Assembly: GCF_037023745.1 (NCBI RefSeq)
Contig: NZ_CP146101.1
Coordinates: forward strand, 1,922,001 to 1,986,000
DNA: 64,000 bases
Direction: 5' to 3'
Origin: Streptomyces sp. SCSIO 30461
GTDB taxonomy: Bacteria; Actinomycetota; Actinomycetes; Streptomycetales; Streptomycetaceae
The stretch's first letter is position 1; every line of letters starts with the position of its first letter. Made by a program: the position numbers and the translations under genes. This document shows, in pieces, positions 45,917 to 53,637 of this stretch. Below the pieces are notes generated by a model. The model made no database searches, had not been told where the DNA came from, and was given only the letters and a program-made list of their open reading frames with translations.

Positions 45917-47332
45917 ATGGCAAAGGCTCCCGTCCTCACGCCGCAGGCCGAGGACTTCCCCCGCTGGTACCAGGACCTGATCAACAAGGCCGAGCTCGCC
46001 GACAACGGCCCGGTGCGGGGCACGATGGTGATCCGGCCGTACGGCTACGGGCTCTGGGAGCGCATGCAGCGGGAGATGGACCTGCGCATCAAGGACGCCG
46101 GCGCCTCCAACGCGTACTTCCCGCTGTTCATCCCCCAGTCGTATCTGACGAAGGAAGCCGAGCACGTCGAGGGCTTCGCTCCCGAGCTCGCCGTCGTCAC
46201 CCACGGCGGAGGCAAGGAACTGGAGGAGCCGGTCGTCGTCCGCCCCACATCGGAGACGATCGTCAACGACTACTTCTCCAAGTGGGTGCAGAGCTACCGG
46301 GACCTTCCGCTGCTCATCAACCAGTGGGCGAACGTGGTCCGCTGGGAGATGCGGCCCCGGGTCTTCCTGCGTACGACGGAGTTCCTCTGGCAGGAGGGCC
46401 ACACCGCCCACGCCACCTTCGAGGAGGCGCGGGACTACGCCGCCCGTATCCACCGGGACGTCTACGCCGACTTCATGGTGAACGTCCTCGCCATCGATGT
46501 GGTGCTCGGGCGCAAGACGCCGGCGGAGCGCTTCGCGGGAGCCGTCAACACCCTGACGCTCGAAGGCATGATGGGCGACGGGAAGGCCCTGCAGATGGGG
46601 ACCAGCCATGAGCTGGGCACCAACTTCTCCCAGGCCTTCAACACCACGTATCTGTCGAAGGACGGCAAGCGGGAACTCGTCTGGCAGACCTCCTGGGGCA
46701 CCTCCACCCGGATGGTCGGCGGCCTGATCATGTCGCACGGCGACGACAACGGGCTGCGGGTGCCGCCCCGGCTGGCGCCCGTGCAGGTCGTGGTGCTCGC
46801 CATCAAGGACGACGAGGCGGTGCTCGCCGCGGTGCGGGGGCTCGGCGACAGGCTGAAGGCCGCCGGGATCCGGGTCCAGGTCGACGACCGCGCCGACGTC
46901 CCCTTCGGGCGGCGGGCCGTGGACTGGGAGCTCAAGGGGGTGCCGGTGCGTGTCGAGGTCGGCCCGCGCGACCTGGAGAGCGGTACGGCGATGCTCGCCA
47001 GGCGCATCCCGGGCGGCAAGGAGCCCGTGGCGGTCGACGCGCTGGCCGGGCTGCTGCCCAAGGTGCTCGAAGAGGACCAGGCGCTGCTGCTGCGCCAGTC
47101 GCGTGAGCGCCGCGAGGCCCGTACCACCGACGTGGTGGCGATCGATGAGGCCACCGATGTGGCACTCGCGGGCGGCTGGGCACGTATTCCCTGGGCGGAT
47201 CTTGGGACGGACGGGGAAGCCTCGCTCGCCGAGCGGTCCGTGTCCGTGCGGTGCCTGGTCGGCGAGGACGGGTCGGTGCCGGACGCCGACGACGCCCCGG
47301 GTACGCTCGCGATCGTCGCGCGCGCCTACTGA
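45917..47332 (+). CDS. proS: proline--tRNA ligase, short (type 3, archaeal/eukaryotic-like) form
   Basis: 471 aa. Class II motif 2 FLRTTEFLWQEGHTAHA and motif 3 GTSTRMVGGLIMSHGDDNGLRVPP are intact, as are the proline-site VVVRPTSETI and MGTSHELGTNFSQAF. There is no editing (INS) domain between motifs 2 and 3, and the anticodon domain is followed by the C-terminal extension seen in the archaeal/eukaryotic class. Canonical bacterial ProS is about 570 aa with INS; many Streptomyces also have that form, so this could be a second ProS. It is isolated, and a hairpin follows its stop. Confidence 0.93.
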   Translation: MAKAPVLTPQAEDFPRWYQDLINKAELADNGPVRGTMVIRPYGYGLWERMQREMDLRIKDAGASNAYFPLFIPQSYLTKEAEHVEGFAPELAVVTHGGGKELEEPVVVRPTSETIVNDYFSKWVQSYRDLPLLINQWANVVRWEMRPRVFLRTTEFLWQEGHTAHATFEEARDYAARIHRDVYADFMVNVLAIDVVLGRKTPAERFAGAVNTLTLEGMMGDGKALQMGTSHELGTNFSQAFNTTYLSKDGKRELVWQTSWGTSTRMVGGLIMSHGDDNGLRVPPRLAPVQVVVLAIKDDEAVLAAVRGLGDRLKAAGIRVQVDDRADVPFGRRAVDWELKGVPVRVEVGPRDLESGTAMLARRIPGGKEPVAVDALAGLLPKVLEEDQALLLRQSRERREARTTDVVAIDEATDVALAGGWARIPWADLGTDGEASLAERSVSVRCLVGEDGSVPDADDAPGTLAIVARAY

Positions 47333-47336
47333 GTGC

Positions 47337-47366
47337 GTCCCACGCCGCGAGTGCGGGACGTGGGAC
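47337..47366 (+). terminator. proS terminator
   Basis: GTCCCACG (47337-47344) pairs with CGTGGGAC (47359-47366). The stem continues with CCGC/GCGG around a GAGT loop. It starts 5 bp after the stop. Confidence 0.75.
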
Positions 47367-47547
47367 TTCGGCCCGTATTTCGCCGACGCTCCACTACGTA
47401 CCGGCTTGTTGCGAGCTGCGTGGCTCCTCCGCAGTTCAGCGCACCCGCCCTCGTCAGGTCGCATCAATGCCAACTGACGGGTAAGTGCAAATTATTTGGG
47501 ATGCCCCGGAATGGAACCCGAGGGCACTCCGGCTCGTTGTTCACGAC

Positions 47548-48141
47548 GTGAGCACGACACCACCTGTTCTCGCCGCAGAGCTGGCGCAGGCGTGGGCCGA
47601 CATTCAGCGGTACCACCCCGAGCTGCCGGATCTCGCCGCGCCCGAGTCCCTGATCGGAGAGTCGTCGTCGGCGTGCGGCCACGAGCTCTCCTTCGAGCGA
47701 CTGCTCCATGAGGCAGTCCACGGAATCGCTGCCGCCCGAGGGGTCCGCGACACCTCCCGTGCCGGTCGCTATCACAACCGCCGTTTCCTGGCGATCGCCG
47801 AGGAGATGGGCCTGGACCATCCCGAGGAGCCGCACCCGAGCAGCGGATTCTCGCTGGTCACGCTCAACGCGGAGGCCAAACGCCGCTACCGGCCGACCAG
47901 CGAGCGGCTCCAGCGCGCCCTCGCCGCGCACACGGTCGCCACGGCCTCCGATACCAAGCGCACCTTCCGCGGGCCGGCCGCGCGGCACGGCTCGTCGGGC
48001 GGTGGTGTACGGGTCAAGGCCGTATGCGACTGCGGGCGCAATGTCAGAGTGGTGCCATCGGTGCTCGCCCAGGCTCCGATCGTCTGCGGCGGCTGCGGCA
48101 AGCCGTTCCGCATCCCCGAAGCGGTGGCCGCGGCGAGCTGA
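47548..48141 (+). CDS. SprT-like/HEXXH putative zinc metalloprotease
   Basis: 197 aa from GTG 47548 (VSTTPPVLAAELAQAWADIQ); GTG 47485 in frame would add 21 residues. The core FERLLHEAVHGIAAARGVRD contains an HEXXH zinc-protease motif (HEAVH) and YHNRRFLAIAEEMGLDH gives the third histidine region, as in SprT proteins. A C-terminal zinc ribbon follows (CDCGRNVR...VCGGCGKPFRI). SprT relatives include DNA-protein crosslink proteases, but the target here is unknown. It lies between proS and rpsP as a single gene with a following hairpin. Confidence 0.82.
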   Translation: MSTTPPVLAAELAQAWADIQRYHPELPDLAAPESLIGESSSACGHELSFERLLHEAVHGIAAARGVRDTSRAGRYHNRRFLAIAEEMGLDHPEEPHPSSGFSLVTLNAEAKRRYRPTSERLQRALAAHTVATASDTKRTFRGPAARHGSSGGGVRVKAVCDCGRNVRVVPSVLAQAPIVCGGCGKPFRIPEAVAAAS

Positions 48142-48179
48142 GCCGCCTCGGCGATCGCATGCGTGAGCCCTTCTCGCGA

Positions 48180-48200
48180 GCGGACCGGCCCATGGTCCGC
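48180..48200 (+). terminator. hairpin after the SprT-like gene
   Basis: GCGGACC (48180-48186) pairs with GGTCCGC (48194-48200), loop 7 nt, 39 bp after the stop and 160 bp ahead of rpsP. Confidence 0.6.
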
Positions 48201-48360
48201 CCCCGTGTCATGCGTGTGGCAGAATAGCCAGCTGTACTCGACAGTCGCATAGGACCCCTCTCTCCTCCGGCTGACGCGTCCATCGGGCCGATCGGGTACC
48301 GCAACCCCACGCGGCATCTCGTTGTGCCCAACCACGTCAAAATCAGGAGAACCCACTCCC

Positions 48361-48801
48361 GTGGCAGTCAAGATCAAGCTGAAGCGTCTGGGCAAGATCC
48401 GTTCGCCTCACTACCGCATCGTCGTCGCCGACTCCCGTACCCGCCGTGACGGCCGGGCCATCGAGGAGATCGGTCTGTACCACCCGACGTACAACCCGTC
48501 GCGCATCGAGGTCGACTCGGAGCGTGCCCAGTACTGGCTGTCCGTCGGCGCCCAGCCGACCGAGCCGGTCCTCGCGATCCTCAAGCTGACCGGCGACTGG
48601 CAGAAGCACAAGGGCCTGCCCGCCCCGGAGAAGCCGCTGCTCGTCCCGGCGACGAAGGAAGACAAGCGTCGCTCCTTCGACGAGTTCGCCAAGGCCCTCG
48701 AGGGCGACGACACCAAGGGCGAGGCCATCACGCAGAAGGCCAAGAAGTCCGAGAAGAAGGCGGACGAGGCTGAGGCCCCCGCCGAGTCGACCGAGGCCTG
48801 A
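48361..48801 (+). CDS. rpsP: 30S ribosomal protein S16
   Basis: 146 aa. [20 protein letters not shown] is the S16 N-terminus; residues 1-85 form the core and an actinobacterial Lys/Glu/Ala-rich tail follows (about 100-146). GTG 48361 is preceded by GGAGAA. It opens the rpsP-khpA-rimM-trmD-rplS cluster, whose order is conserved across bacteria. The tail is somewhat longer than I remember for S. coelicolor (139 aa). Confidence 0.97.
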   Translation: MAVKIKLKRLGKIRSPHYRIVVADSRTRRDGRAIEEIGLYHPTYNPSRIEVDSERAQYWLSVGAQPTEPVLAILKLTGDWQKHKGLPAPEKPLLVPATKEDKRRSFDEFAKALEGDDTKGEAITQKAKKSEKKADEAEAPAESTEA

Positions 48802-48803
48802 GC

Positions 48804-49043
48804 ATGCTCGAGGAGGCTCTCGAGCACCTCGTGAAGGGCATCGTCGACAACCCCGACGATGTGCAGGTCGCCTCGCGCAACCTGCGTCGTGGGCGCGTGC
48901 TGGAGGTTCGGGTGCACCCCGATGACCTCGGCAAGGTGATCGGTCGCAATGGCCGCACCGCCCGCGCCCTGCGCACCGTCGTGGGCGCCATCGGTGGCCG
49001 GGGTGTCCGTGTCGACCTCGTTGACGTGGACCAGGTCCGCTGA
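48804..49043 (+). CDS. khpA: KH-domain RNA-binding protein KhpA
   Basis: 79 aa, a single KH domain with the RNA-binding loop VIGRNGRTARALR (GxxG) near residues 46-58. It starts 2 bp after the rpsP stop. In Gram-positives KhpA partners KhpB and binds RNA to influence division and translation; that role here is inferred. Downstream it is separated from rimM by a strong hairpin. Confidence 0.94.
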   Translation: MLEEALEHLVKGIVDNPDDVQVASRNLRRGRVLEVRVHPDDLGKVIGRNGRTARALRTVVGAIGGRGVRVDLVDVDQVR

Positions 49044-49059
49044 TCAGTTGATCACCGGC

Positions 49060-49096
49060 ACGGGCCGGGGAGGGCTTACTGTCCTCCCCGGCCCGT
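49060..49096 (+). terminator. khpA-rimM intercistronic hairpin (terminator or attenuator)
   Basis: A perfect 14-bp stem, ACGGGCCGGGGAGG (49060-49073) with CCTCCCCGGCCCGT (49083-49096), and a 9-nt loop. It lies 16 bp after khpA and 24 bp before rimM, inside a conserved operon. Confidence 0.75.
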
Positions 49097-49120
49097 CGTC
49101 GTATGACAGGAGCATTGAGC

Positions 49121-49717
49121 GTGCAGCTGGTAGTCGCACGGATCGGCCGTGCCCACGGCATCAAGGGCGAGGTCACCGTCGAAGTCCGCACCGACGAGCC
49201 GGAGCTGAGGCTGGCGCCCGGAGCCGTCCTCCGAACCGACCCGTCGTCGGCCGGACCGCTGACGATCGAGACGGGGCGGGTGCACAGCGGCCGGCTGCTG
49301 CTGCGTTTCGCGGGCGTACGGGACCGAAACGGCGCCGAGGCCCTGCGCAACACCCTGCTCATCGCCGATGTCGACCCTGACGAGCGCCCCGACGAGCCCG
49401 ATGAGTTCTACGACCACCAGCTCATCGATCTGGACGTGGTGCTCGCCGACGGCACCGAGGTGGGGCGGATCACCGAGATCTCGCATCTGCCGTCGCAGGA
49501 CCTCTTCATCGTGGAGCGCCCCGACGGCAGCGAGGTGATGATCCCCTTCGTGGAGGAGATCGTCACCGAGATCGATCTCGGCGAGCAGAAGGCCGTCATC
49601 TCCCCGCCTCCCGGGCTGATCGACGACCGTGCCGAGATCGCTTCTGGCCGGGACCGGGACGAGGACCCGATCGAGGGCGCCGGCGAGGGGGACACCGAGG
49701 GCGAGGGCGGGGTCTGA
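49121..49717 (+). CDS. rimM: ribosome maturation factor RimM
   Basis: 198 aa from GTG 49121, chosen because AGGAG lies 8 bp upstream; ATG 49103 would put that site inside the gene. [20 protein letters not shown] is the N-terminal hallmark, [13 protein letters not shown] starts the PRC-barrel domain, and [23 protein letters not shown] closes it. It helps assemble the 30S head with S19. An acidic tail (about 175-198) is added. Its last base overlaps the trmD start (TGATG). Confidence 0.96.
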   Translation: MQLVVARIGRAHGIKGEVTVEVRTDEPELRLAPGAVLRTDPSSAGPLTIETGRVHSGRLLLRFAGVRDRNGAEALRNTLLIADVDPDERPDEPDEFYDHQLIDLDVVLADGTEVGRITEISHLPSQDLFIVERPDGSEVMIPFVEEIVTEIDLGEQKAVISPPPGLIDDRAEIASGRDRDEDPIEGAGEGDTEGEGGV

Positions 49718-50538
49718 TGCGGCTCGACGTCGTCACGATCTTCCCGGAGTACCTGGAACCGCTGAACGTCTCGCTGGTCGGAAAGGCAAGGGCCCGAGGA
49801 CGGCTCGACGTCCACGTCCACGATCTGCGGCACTGGACCTACGACCGGCACAACACCGTTGACGACACCCCGTACGGCGGCGGTCCGGGCATGGTCATGA
49901 AGACCGAGCCCTGGGGAGACGCACTCGACCAGGCCATCGCCGACGGGTACGAGGCCGGGGCGCACGGTCCTGTCATCGTCGTACCCACCCCCAGCGGGCG
50001 TCCGTTCACCCAGGAACTCGCCGTTGAGTTGTCCCGGCGGCCTTGGCTGATCTTCACCCCCGCCCGGTACGAGGGCATCGACCGGCGGGTGACGGAGGAG
50101 TACGCCACGCGCGTTCCGGTCCTCGAAGTCTCCATCGGCGACTACGTCCTCGCGGGCGGCGAAGCGGCCGTCCTCGTCATCACGGAAGCGGTGGCCCGCC
50201 TGCTGCCGGGAGTGCTCGGCAACGCCGAGTCCCACCAGGACGACTCCTTCGCGCCCGGCGCCATGGCCAATCTGCTGGAAGGCCCCGTCTACACCAAGCC
50301 CCCCGAGTGGCGCGGCCGCGGGATCCCGGACGTGCTGCTCAGCGGCCACCACGGGAAGATCGCACGCTGGCGACGCGACGAGGCGTTCCGGCGGACGGCC
50401 GCCAACCGGCCCGACCTCTTGGAACGCTGCGATCCGTCGCTGTTCGACAAGAAGGACCGGGAGATCCTCTCCATCCTGGGCTGGGCGCCCTCGCCCGATG
50501 GCCGATTTTGGCGCAGGCCACCGGCCGTGGAAGAATAG
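49717..50538 (+). CDS. trmD: tRNA (guanine(37)-N(1))-methyltransferase
   Basis: 273 aa. [20 protein letters not shown] is the TrmD start; the SPOUT trefoil knot appears in the SAM-site stretch GDYVLAGGEAAVLVITEAVARLLPGVLGN, with DDTPYGGGPGMV as the tRNA-binding loop. It prevents +1 frameshifting at proline codons. Translation is coupled to rimM by a 1-bp overlap, and rplS follows after 131 bp. Confidence 0.97.
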   Translation: MRLDVVTIFPEYLEPLNVSLVGKARARGRLDVHVHDLRHWTYDRHNTVDDTPYGGGPGMVMKTEPWGDALDQAIADGYEAGAHGPVIVVPTPSGRPFTQELAVELSRRPWLIFTPARYEGIDRRVTEEYATRVPVLEVSIGDYVLAGGEAAVLVITEAVARLLPGVLGNAESHQDDSFAPGAMANLLEGPVYTKPPEWRGRGIPDVLLSGHHGKIARWRRDEAFRRTAANRPDLLERCDPSLFDKKDREILSILGWAPSPDGRFWRRPPAVEE

Positions 50539-50669
50539 GCCGCTGCCGTACGTCCGGCGTGCGTCCCCTGCCACAGGGGGACACGGCGCCCGCTCCGACG
50601 TGACGGATTCCATCCCATCTTCTTCGTACCGCTGATGACCTGTGGCATCGGCGAAGAAAGCAGACGAAC

Positions 50670-51020
50670 ATGTCGCACGTGCTCGACGTCGTCAACGCCG
50701 CCTCGCTGCGGACCGACGTTCCGGCCTTCCGTCCCGGTGACACCGTGAACGTCCACGTTCGCGTCATCGAGGGCAACCGCTCCCGTATCCAGCAGTTCAA
50801 GGGCGTTGTCATCCGCCGCCAGGGCTCCGGCGTCAGCGAGACCTTCACGGTCCGCAAGGTCTCCTTCTCCGTCGGCGTCGAGCGCACCTTCCCGGTGCAC
50901 AGCCCGATCTTCGAGAAGATCGAGCTCGTCACCCGTGGTGACGTCCGCCGCGCCAAGCTGTACTACCTGCGTGAGCTGCGCGGCAAGGCCGCGAAGATCA
51001 AGGAGAAGCGCGACAACTGA
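50670..51020 (+). CDS. rplS: 50S ribosomal protein L19
   Basis: 116 aa. [20 protein letters not shown] and [21 protein letters not shown] are L19 signatures, and the C-terminus [21 protein letters not shown] is the usual one. The 131-bp gap from trmD may hold an extra promoter. The signal peptidase genes follow immediately, an association conserved in actinobacteria. Confidence 0.97.
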   Translation: MSHVLDVVNAASLRTDVPAFRPGDTVNVHVRVIEGNRSRIQQFKGVVIRRQGSGVSETFTVRKVSFSVGVERTFPVHSPIFEKIELVTRGDVRRAKLYYLRELRGKAAKIKEKRDN

Positions 51021-51091
51021 GCTCAGGCTCACACCGCGCCAAGCTGAGGCCTCATACGGTTTTTATCGCGGCCGGATAGCATCTGGCAGCG

Positions 51092-51883
51092 ATGGACACC
51101 GACGTACAGCACACGGAGCGCGACCGCTCCTCCGCCCTGGGGACCGCTGATTCCCCGCCGGAGGCGCGGTCGCGCTCCGCGCGCGTACCCACCCGTGCCG
51201 CCGGACTGCTGCGGCGGCTCACCCTGCGCCGTGCGGCCGGGCTCGGTGTGGTCATCGGTGCCCTCCTTCTGCTGCTGAGCCACTTCGTCGCCCAGCCCTT
51301 CATGATCCCCAGTACCTCGATGGAGCCCGGACTGCAGGTCGGCGACCGGGTGGTGGTGAACAAGCTGGCGTACCGCTTCGGTTCCCGGCCTCAGCGCGGG
51401 GACGTCGTCGTGTTCGACGGCACCGGGTCGTTCGTCCAGGAGACGGCCGACCGCGGTGCGTTCGCCGGGTTGGCGCGGGGCACCGCGGCGGCGCTCGGGC
51501 TCGCCGAACCGGCCGAGACCGATTTCGTGAAGCGCGTGATCGGCGTGGGCGGCGACCGCGTCAAGTGCTGCGGCAGAGGGGGGAGGCTCGAGGTGAACGG
51601 TGTGGCCGTCGACGAGTACTACGTCCACCCCGACGACGCTCCTTCCCGTGTGTCCTTCGACGTCGTCGTGCCCGAGGGCGCGCTGTTCGTGCTGGGGGAC
51701 CACCGGGACAAGTCCCGTGACTCCCGTGACCACCTCGGGGACCCCGGCGGCGGCATGGTGCCGCTGGACAAGGTCATCGGCCGGGCGGACTGGATCAGCT
51801 GGCCGGCCGGACGCTGGTCGACGGTGGAGCCGGCGACCATGACCTTCCACTCCGTGCCGGAACCCGGCGGTGCCCATGGGTAA
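51092..51883 (+). CDS. sipW: type I signal peptidase SipW
   Basis: 263 aa. A charged N-terminal tail (about 1-48) precedes one membrane helix (GLGVVIGALLLLLSHFVAQ) and the catalytic domain on the outer face. The nucleophile is Ser76 in IPSTSMEPG; the lysine general base is in DFVKRVIGVGGDRVKC; box E is GDHRDKSRDSRDH. It cleaves signal peptides of exported proteins. The last 8 bp overlap the next gene. It is the first of five tandem sip genes. Confidence 0.93.
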   Translation: MDTDVQHTERDRSSALGTADSPPEARSRSARVPTRAAGLLRRLTLRRAAGLGVVIGALLLLLSHFVAQPFMIPSTSMEPGLQVGDRVVVNKLAYRFGSRPQRGDVVVFDGTGSFVQETADRGAFAGLARGTAAALGLAEPAETDFVKRVIGVGGDRVKCCGRGGRLEVNGVAVDEYYVHPDDAPSRVSFDVVVPEGALFVLGDHRDKSRDSRDHLGDPGGGMVPLDKVIGRADWISWPAGRWSTVEPATMTFHSVPEPGGAHG

Positions 51884-52940
51884 CCGCGGACGGCGGCCTA
51901 GCCACCGTGCCGACACCCGCCTGCCCACCGGCACGCGCCCCACCAACGGGACCCGGACCCTGCCGGGGCGTGCGGAACGGCGGCGGCTGGCCCGCAAGGT
52001 GAAGCGGCGGCGCCGGCGTTCGGCCGTGAAGGAGATACCGATCCTGATCATGGTGGCGCTGCTGATCGCGCTCGGGCTCAAGACGTTCCTCGTGCAGGCG
52101 TTCGTGATCCCGTCGGGCTCGATGGAGCAGACGATCCAGATCGACGACCGGGTCCTGGTGGACAAGCTGACCCCGTGGTTCGGCAAGAAGCCGCAGCGCG
52201 GCGATGTCGTGGTGTTCCGGGACCCGGGCGGCTGGCTCCAGCAGGAGCGTACGCCCGTCAAGGAGGACCCGGTCGTGGTCAAGCAGGTCAAACAGGTGCT
52301 GACCTTCATCGGGCTGCTTCCGTCCGAGGACGAGCAGGACCTGATCAAGCGGGTCGTGGGCGTCGGTGGGGACACCGTCAAATGCTGCGATACGAACGGT
52401 CGTGTCACCGTCAACGACGTCCCCTTGAACGAGCCCTACCTCCATCCCGACAGCGGCCCTTCGACGCTGAGGTTCCAGGTGCGGGTCCCCGACGGGCGGC
52501 TCTTCGTGATGGGCGACCACCGGTCCAACTCGGCTGATTCGAGGGCCCATCTGGACGAGGCCTTCGACGGCACGGTCTCCATGGACGGGGTCATCGGCCG
52601 GGCCGTCGTGATCGCCTGGCCCTTCGACCACTGGAAGGGACTCGAACAGCGCGGGACGTATGCCTCGGTGCCCGATGCCAGGGGTGCCGCGACAACGGCC
52701 GCGGGACAGTCGCCTAGTGTGTCCACTCAGAATCTGAACGCAATGCTCAGCCTCCCGGGTGCCGCGGAACTTCCGCCGGCGATGGGGGTGGTGGGGCTGC
52801 ACCGGCTCCGCTACGGGGCGTGGCGCGGAGCGAGGAGTGGATGTGGGGGACGTGGCGGTCGAGGCACGATCCGGACCCGAGCGAGACGAGCAGAGGCCCG
52901 AGCAGCCTTCCGAGGCTGCTTCCGGGGAAGGGTCCGTTGA
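51876..52940 (+). CDS. sipX: type I signal peptidase SipX
   Basis: 354 aa from ATG 51876. A very basic N-terminal tail (RRRLARKVKRRRRR, about 36-49) precedes the membrane helix EIPILIMVALLIALGLKTFLV; the nucleophile is Ser82 in IPSGSMEQT, the lysine is in DLIKRVVGVGGDTVKC, and box E is GDHRSNSADSRAH. After the catalytic domain come a weakly hydrophobic stretch (MLSLPGAAELPPAMGVVGL) and an Arg/Gly-rich end that overlaps the sipY start by 98 bp; the family protein is shorter (about 320 aa as I recall), so the tail may be a product of local rearrangement. Confidence 0.92.
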   Translation: MGNRGRRPSHRADTRLPTGTRPTNGTRTLPGRAERRRLARKVKRRRRRSAVKEIPILIMVALLIALGLKTFLVQAFVIPSGSMEQTIQIDDRVLVDKLTPWFGKKPQRGDVVVFRDPGGWLQQERTPVKEDPVVVKQVKQVLTFIGLLPSEDEQDLIKRVVGVGGDTVKCCDTNGRVTVNDVPLNEPYLHPDSGPSTLRFQVRVPDGRLFVMGDHRSNSADSRAHLDEAFDGTVSMDGVIGRAVVIAWPFDHWKGLEQRGTYASVPDARGAATTAAGQSPSVSTQNLNAMLSLPGAAELPPAMGVVGLHRLRYGAWRGARSGCGGRGGRGTIRTRARRAEARAAFRGCFRGRVR

Positions 52941-53637
52941 GGGTGGCGGCCAGGACTCCGGGGACGGTCAGGGCGCTGGGGCGAGGAAGCAGCGGTCGTT
53001 CTGGAAGGAGTTGCCGCTGCTGGTCGGTATCGCGTTGTTGCTGGCGTTGTTGATCAAGACGTTTCTGGTGCAGGCGTTCTCGATTCCGTCGGATTCGATG
53101 CAGGACACGCTTCAGCGTGGTGACCGGGTGCTGGTGGACAAGCTGACTCCGTGGTTCGGTGGCGAGCCGGAGCGGGGTGAGGTGGTGGTGTTCCACGATC
53201 CGGGCGGTTGGTTGGACGGGGAGCCGACTCCTGAGCCGAATGTGATGCAGCAGTTCCTGAGTTTCATCGGTCTGATGCCGTCGTCCGAGGAGAAGGATCT
53301 GATCAAGCGGACGATCGCGGTCGGTGGTGACACGGTGGAGTGCAAGGCCGGTGGTCCCGTGAAGGTGAACGGGAAGGCGCTGGACGAGCCGTACATCTAT
53401 CCGGGGAACACGCCGTGTGATGATGCGCCGTTCGGGCCGTTGAAGGTGCCCGAGGGCAAGATCTGGGTGATGGGCGACCACCGGCAGAGCTCGCTGGACT
53501 CCCGCTACCACATGGAGGACGCCAACAAGGGCTTCGTCCCGGTCGACGAGGTCGTGGGGCGTGCCGTGGTGGTGGCCTGGCCGATCGACCGCTGGTCGGC
53601 CCTGCCGGCGCCGGACATCGCCGGATCCGGGCACTGA
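52843..53637 (+). CDS. sipY: type I signal peptidase SipY, copy 1
   Basis: 264 aa from GTG 52843 (GAGGAG 5 bp upstream; GTG 52837 is too close to it). The membrane helix LPLLVGIALLLALLIKTFLV precedes Ser85 in IPSDSMQDT and Lys155 in DLIKRTIAVGG; box E is GDHRQSSLDSRYH. DNA 52887-53607 is nearly identical to 54059-54779 in the next gene. Unlike that gene it ends just after RWSALPAPDIAGSGH, so it lacks the C-terminal Ala-rich hydrophobic segment and basic end. Leu TTG and other T/G-ending codons are unusually frequent in the shared block. Confidence 0.9.
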   Translation: MGDVAVEARSGPERDEQRPEQPSEAASGEGSVEGGGQDSGDGQGAGARKQRSFWKELPLLVGIALLLALLIKTFLVQAFSIPSDSMQDTLQRGDRVLVDKLTPWFGGEPERGEVVVFHDPGGWLDGEPTPEPNVMQQFLSFIGLMPSSEEKDLIKRTIAVGGDTVECKAGGPVKVNGKALDEPYIYPGNTPCDDAPFGPLKVPEGKIWVMGDHRQSSLDSRYHMEDANKGFVPVDEVVGRAVVVAWPIDRWSALPAPDIAGSGH

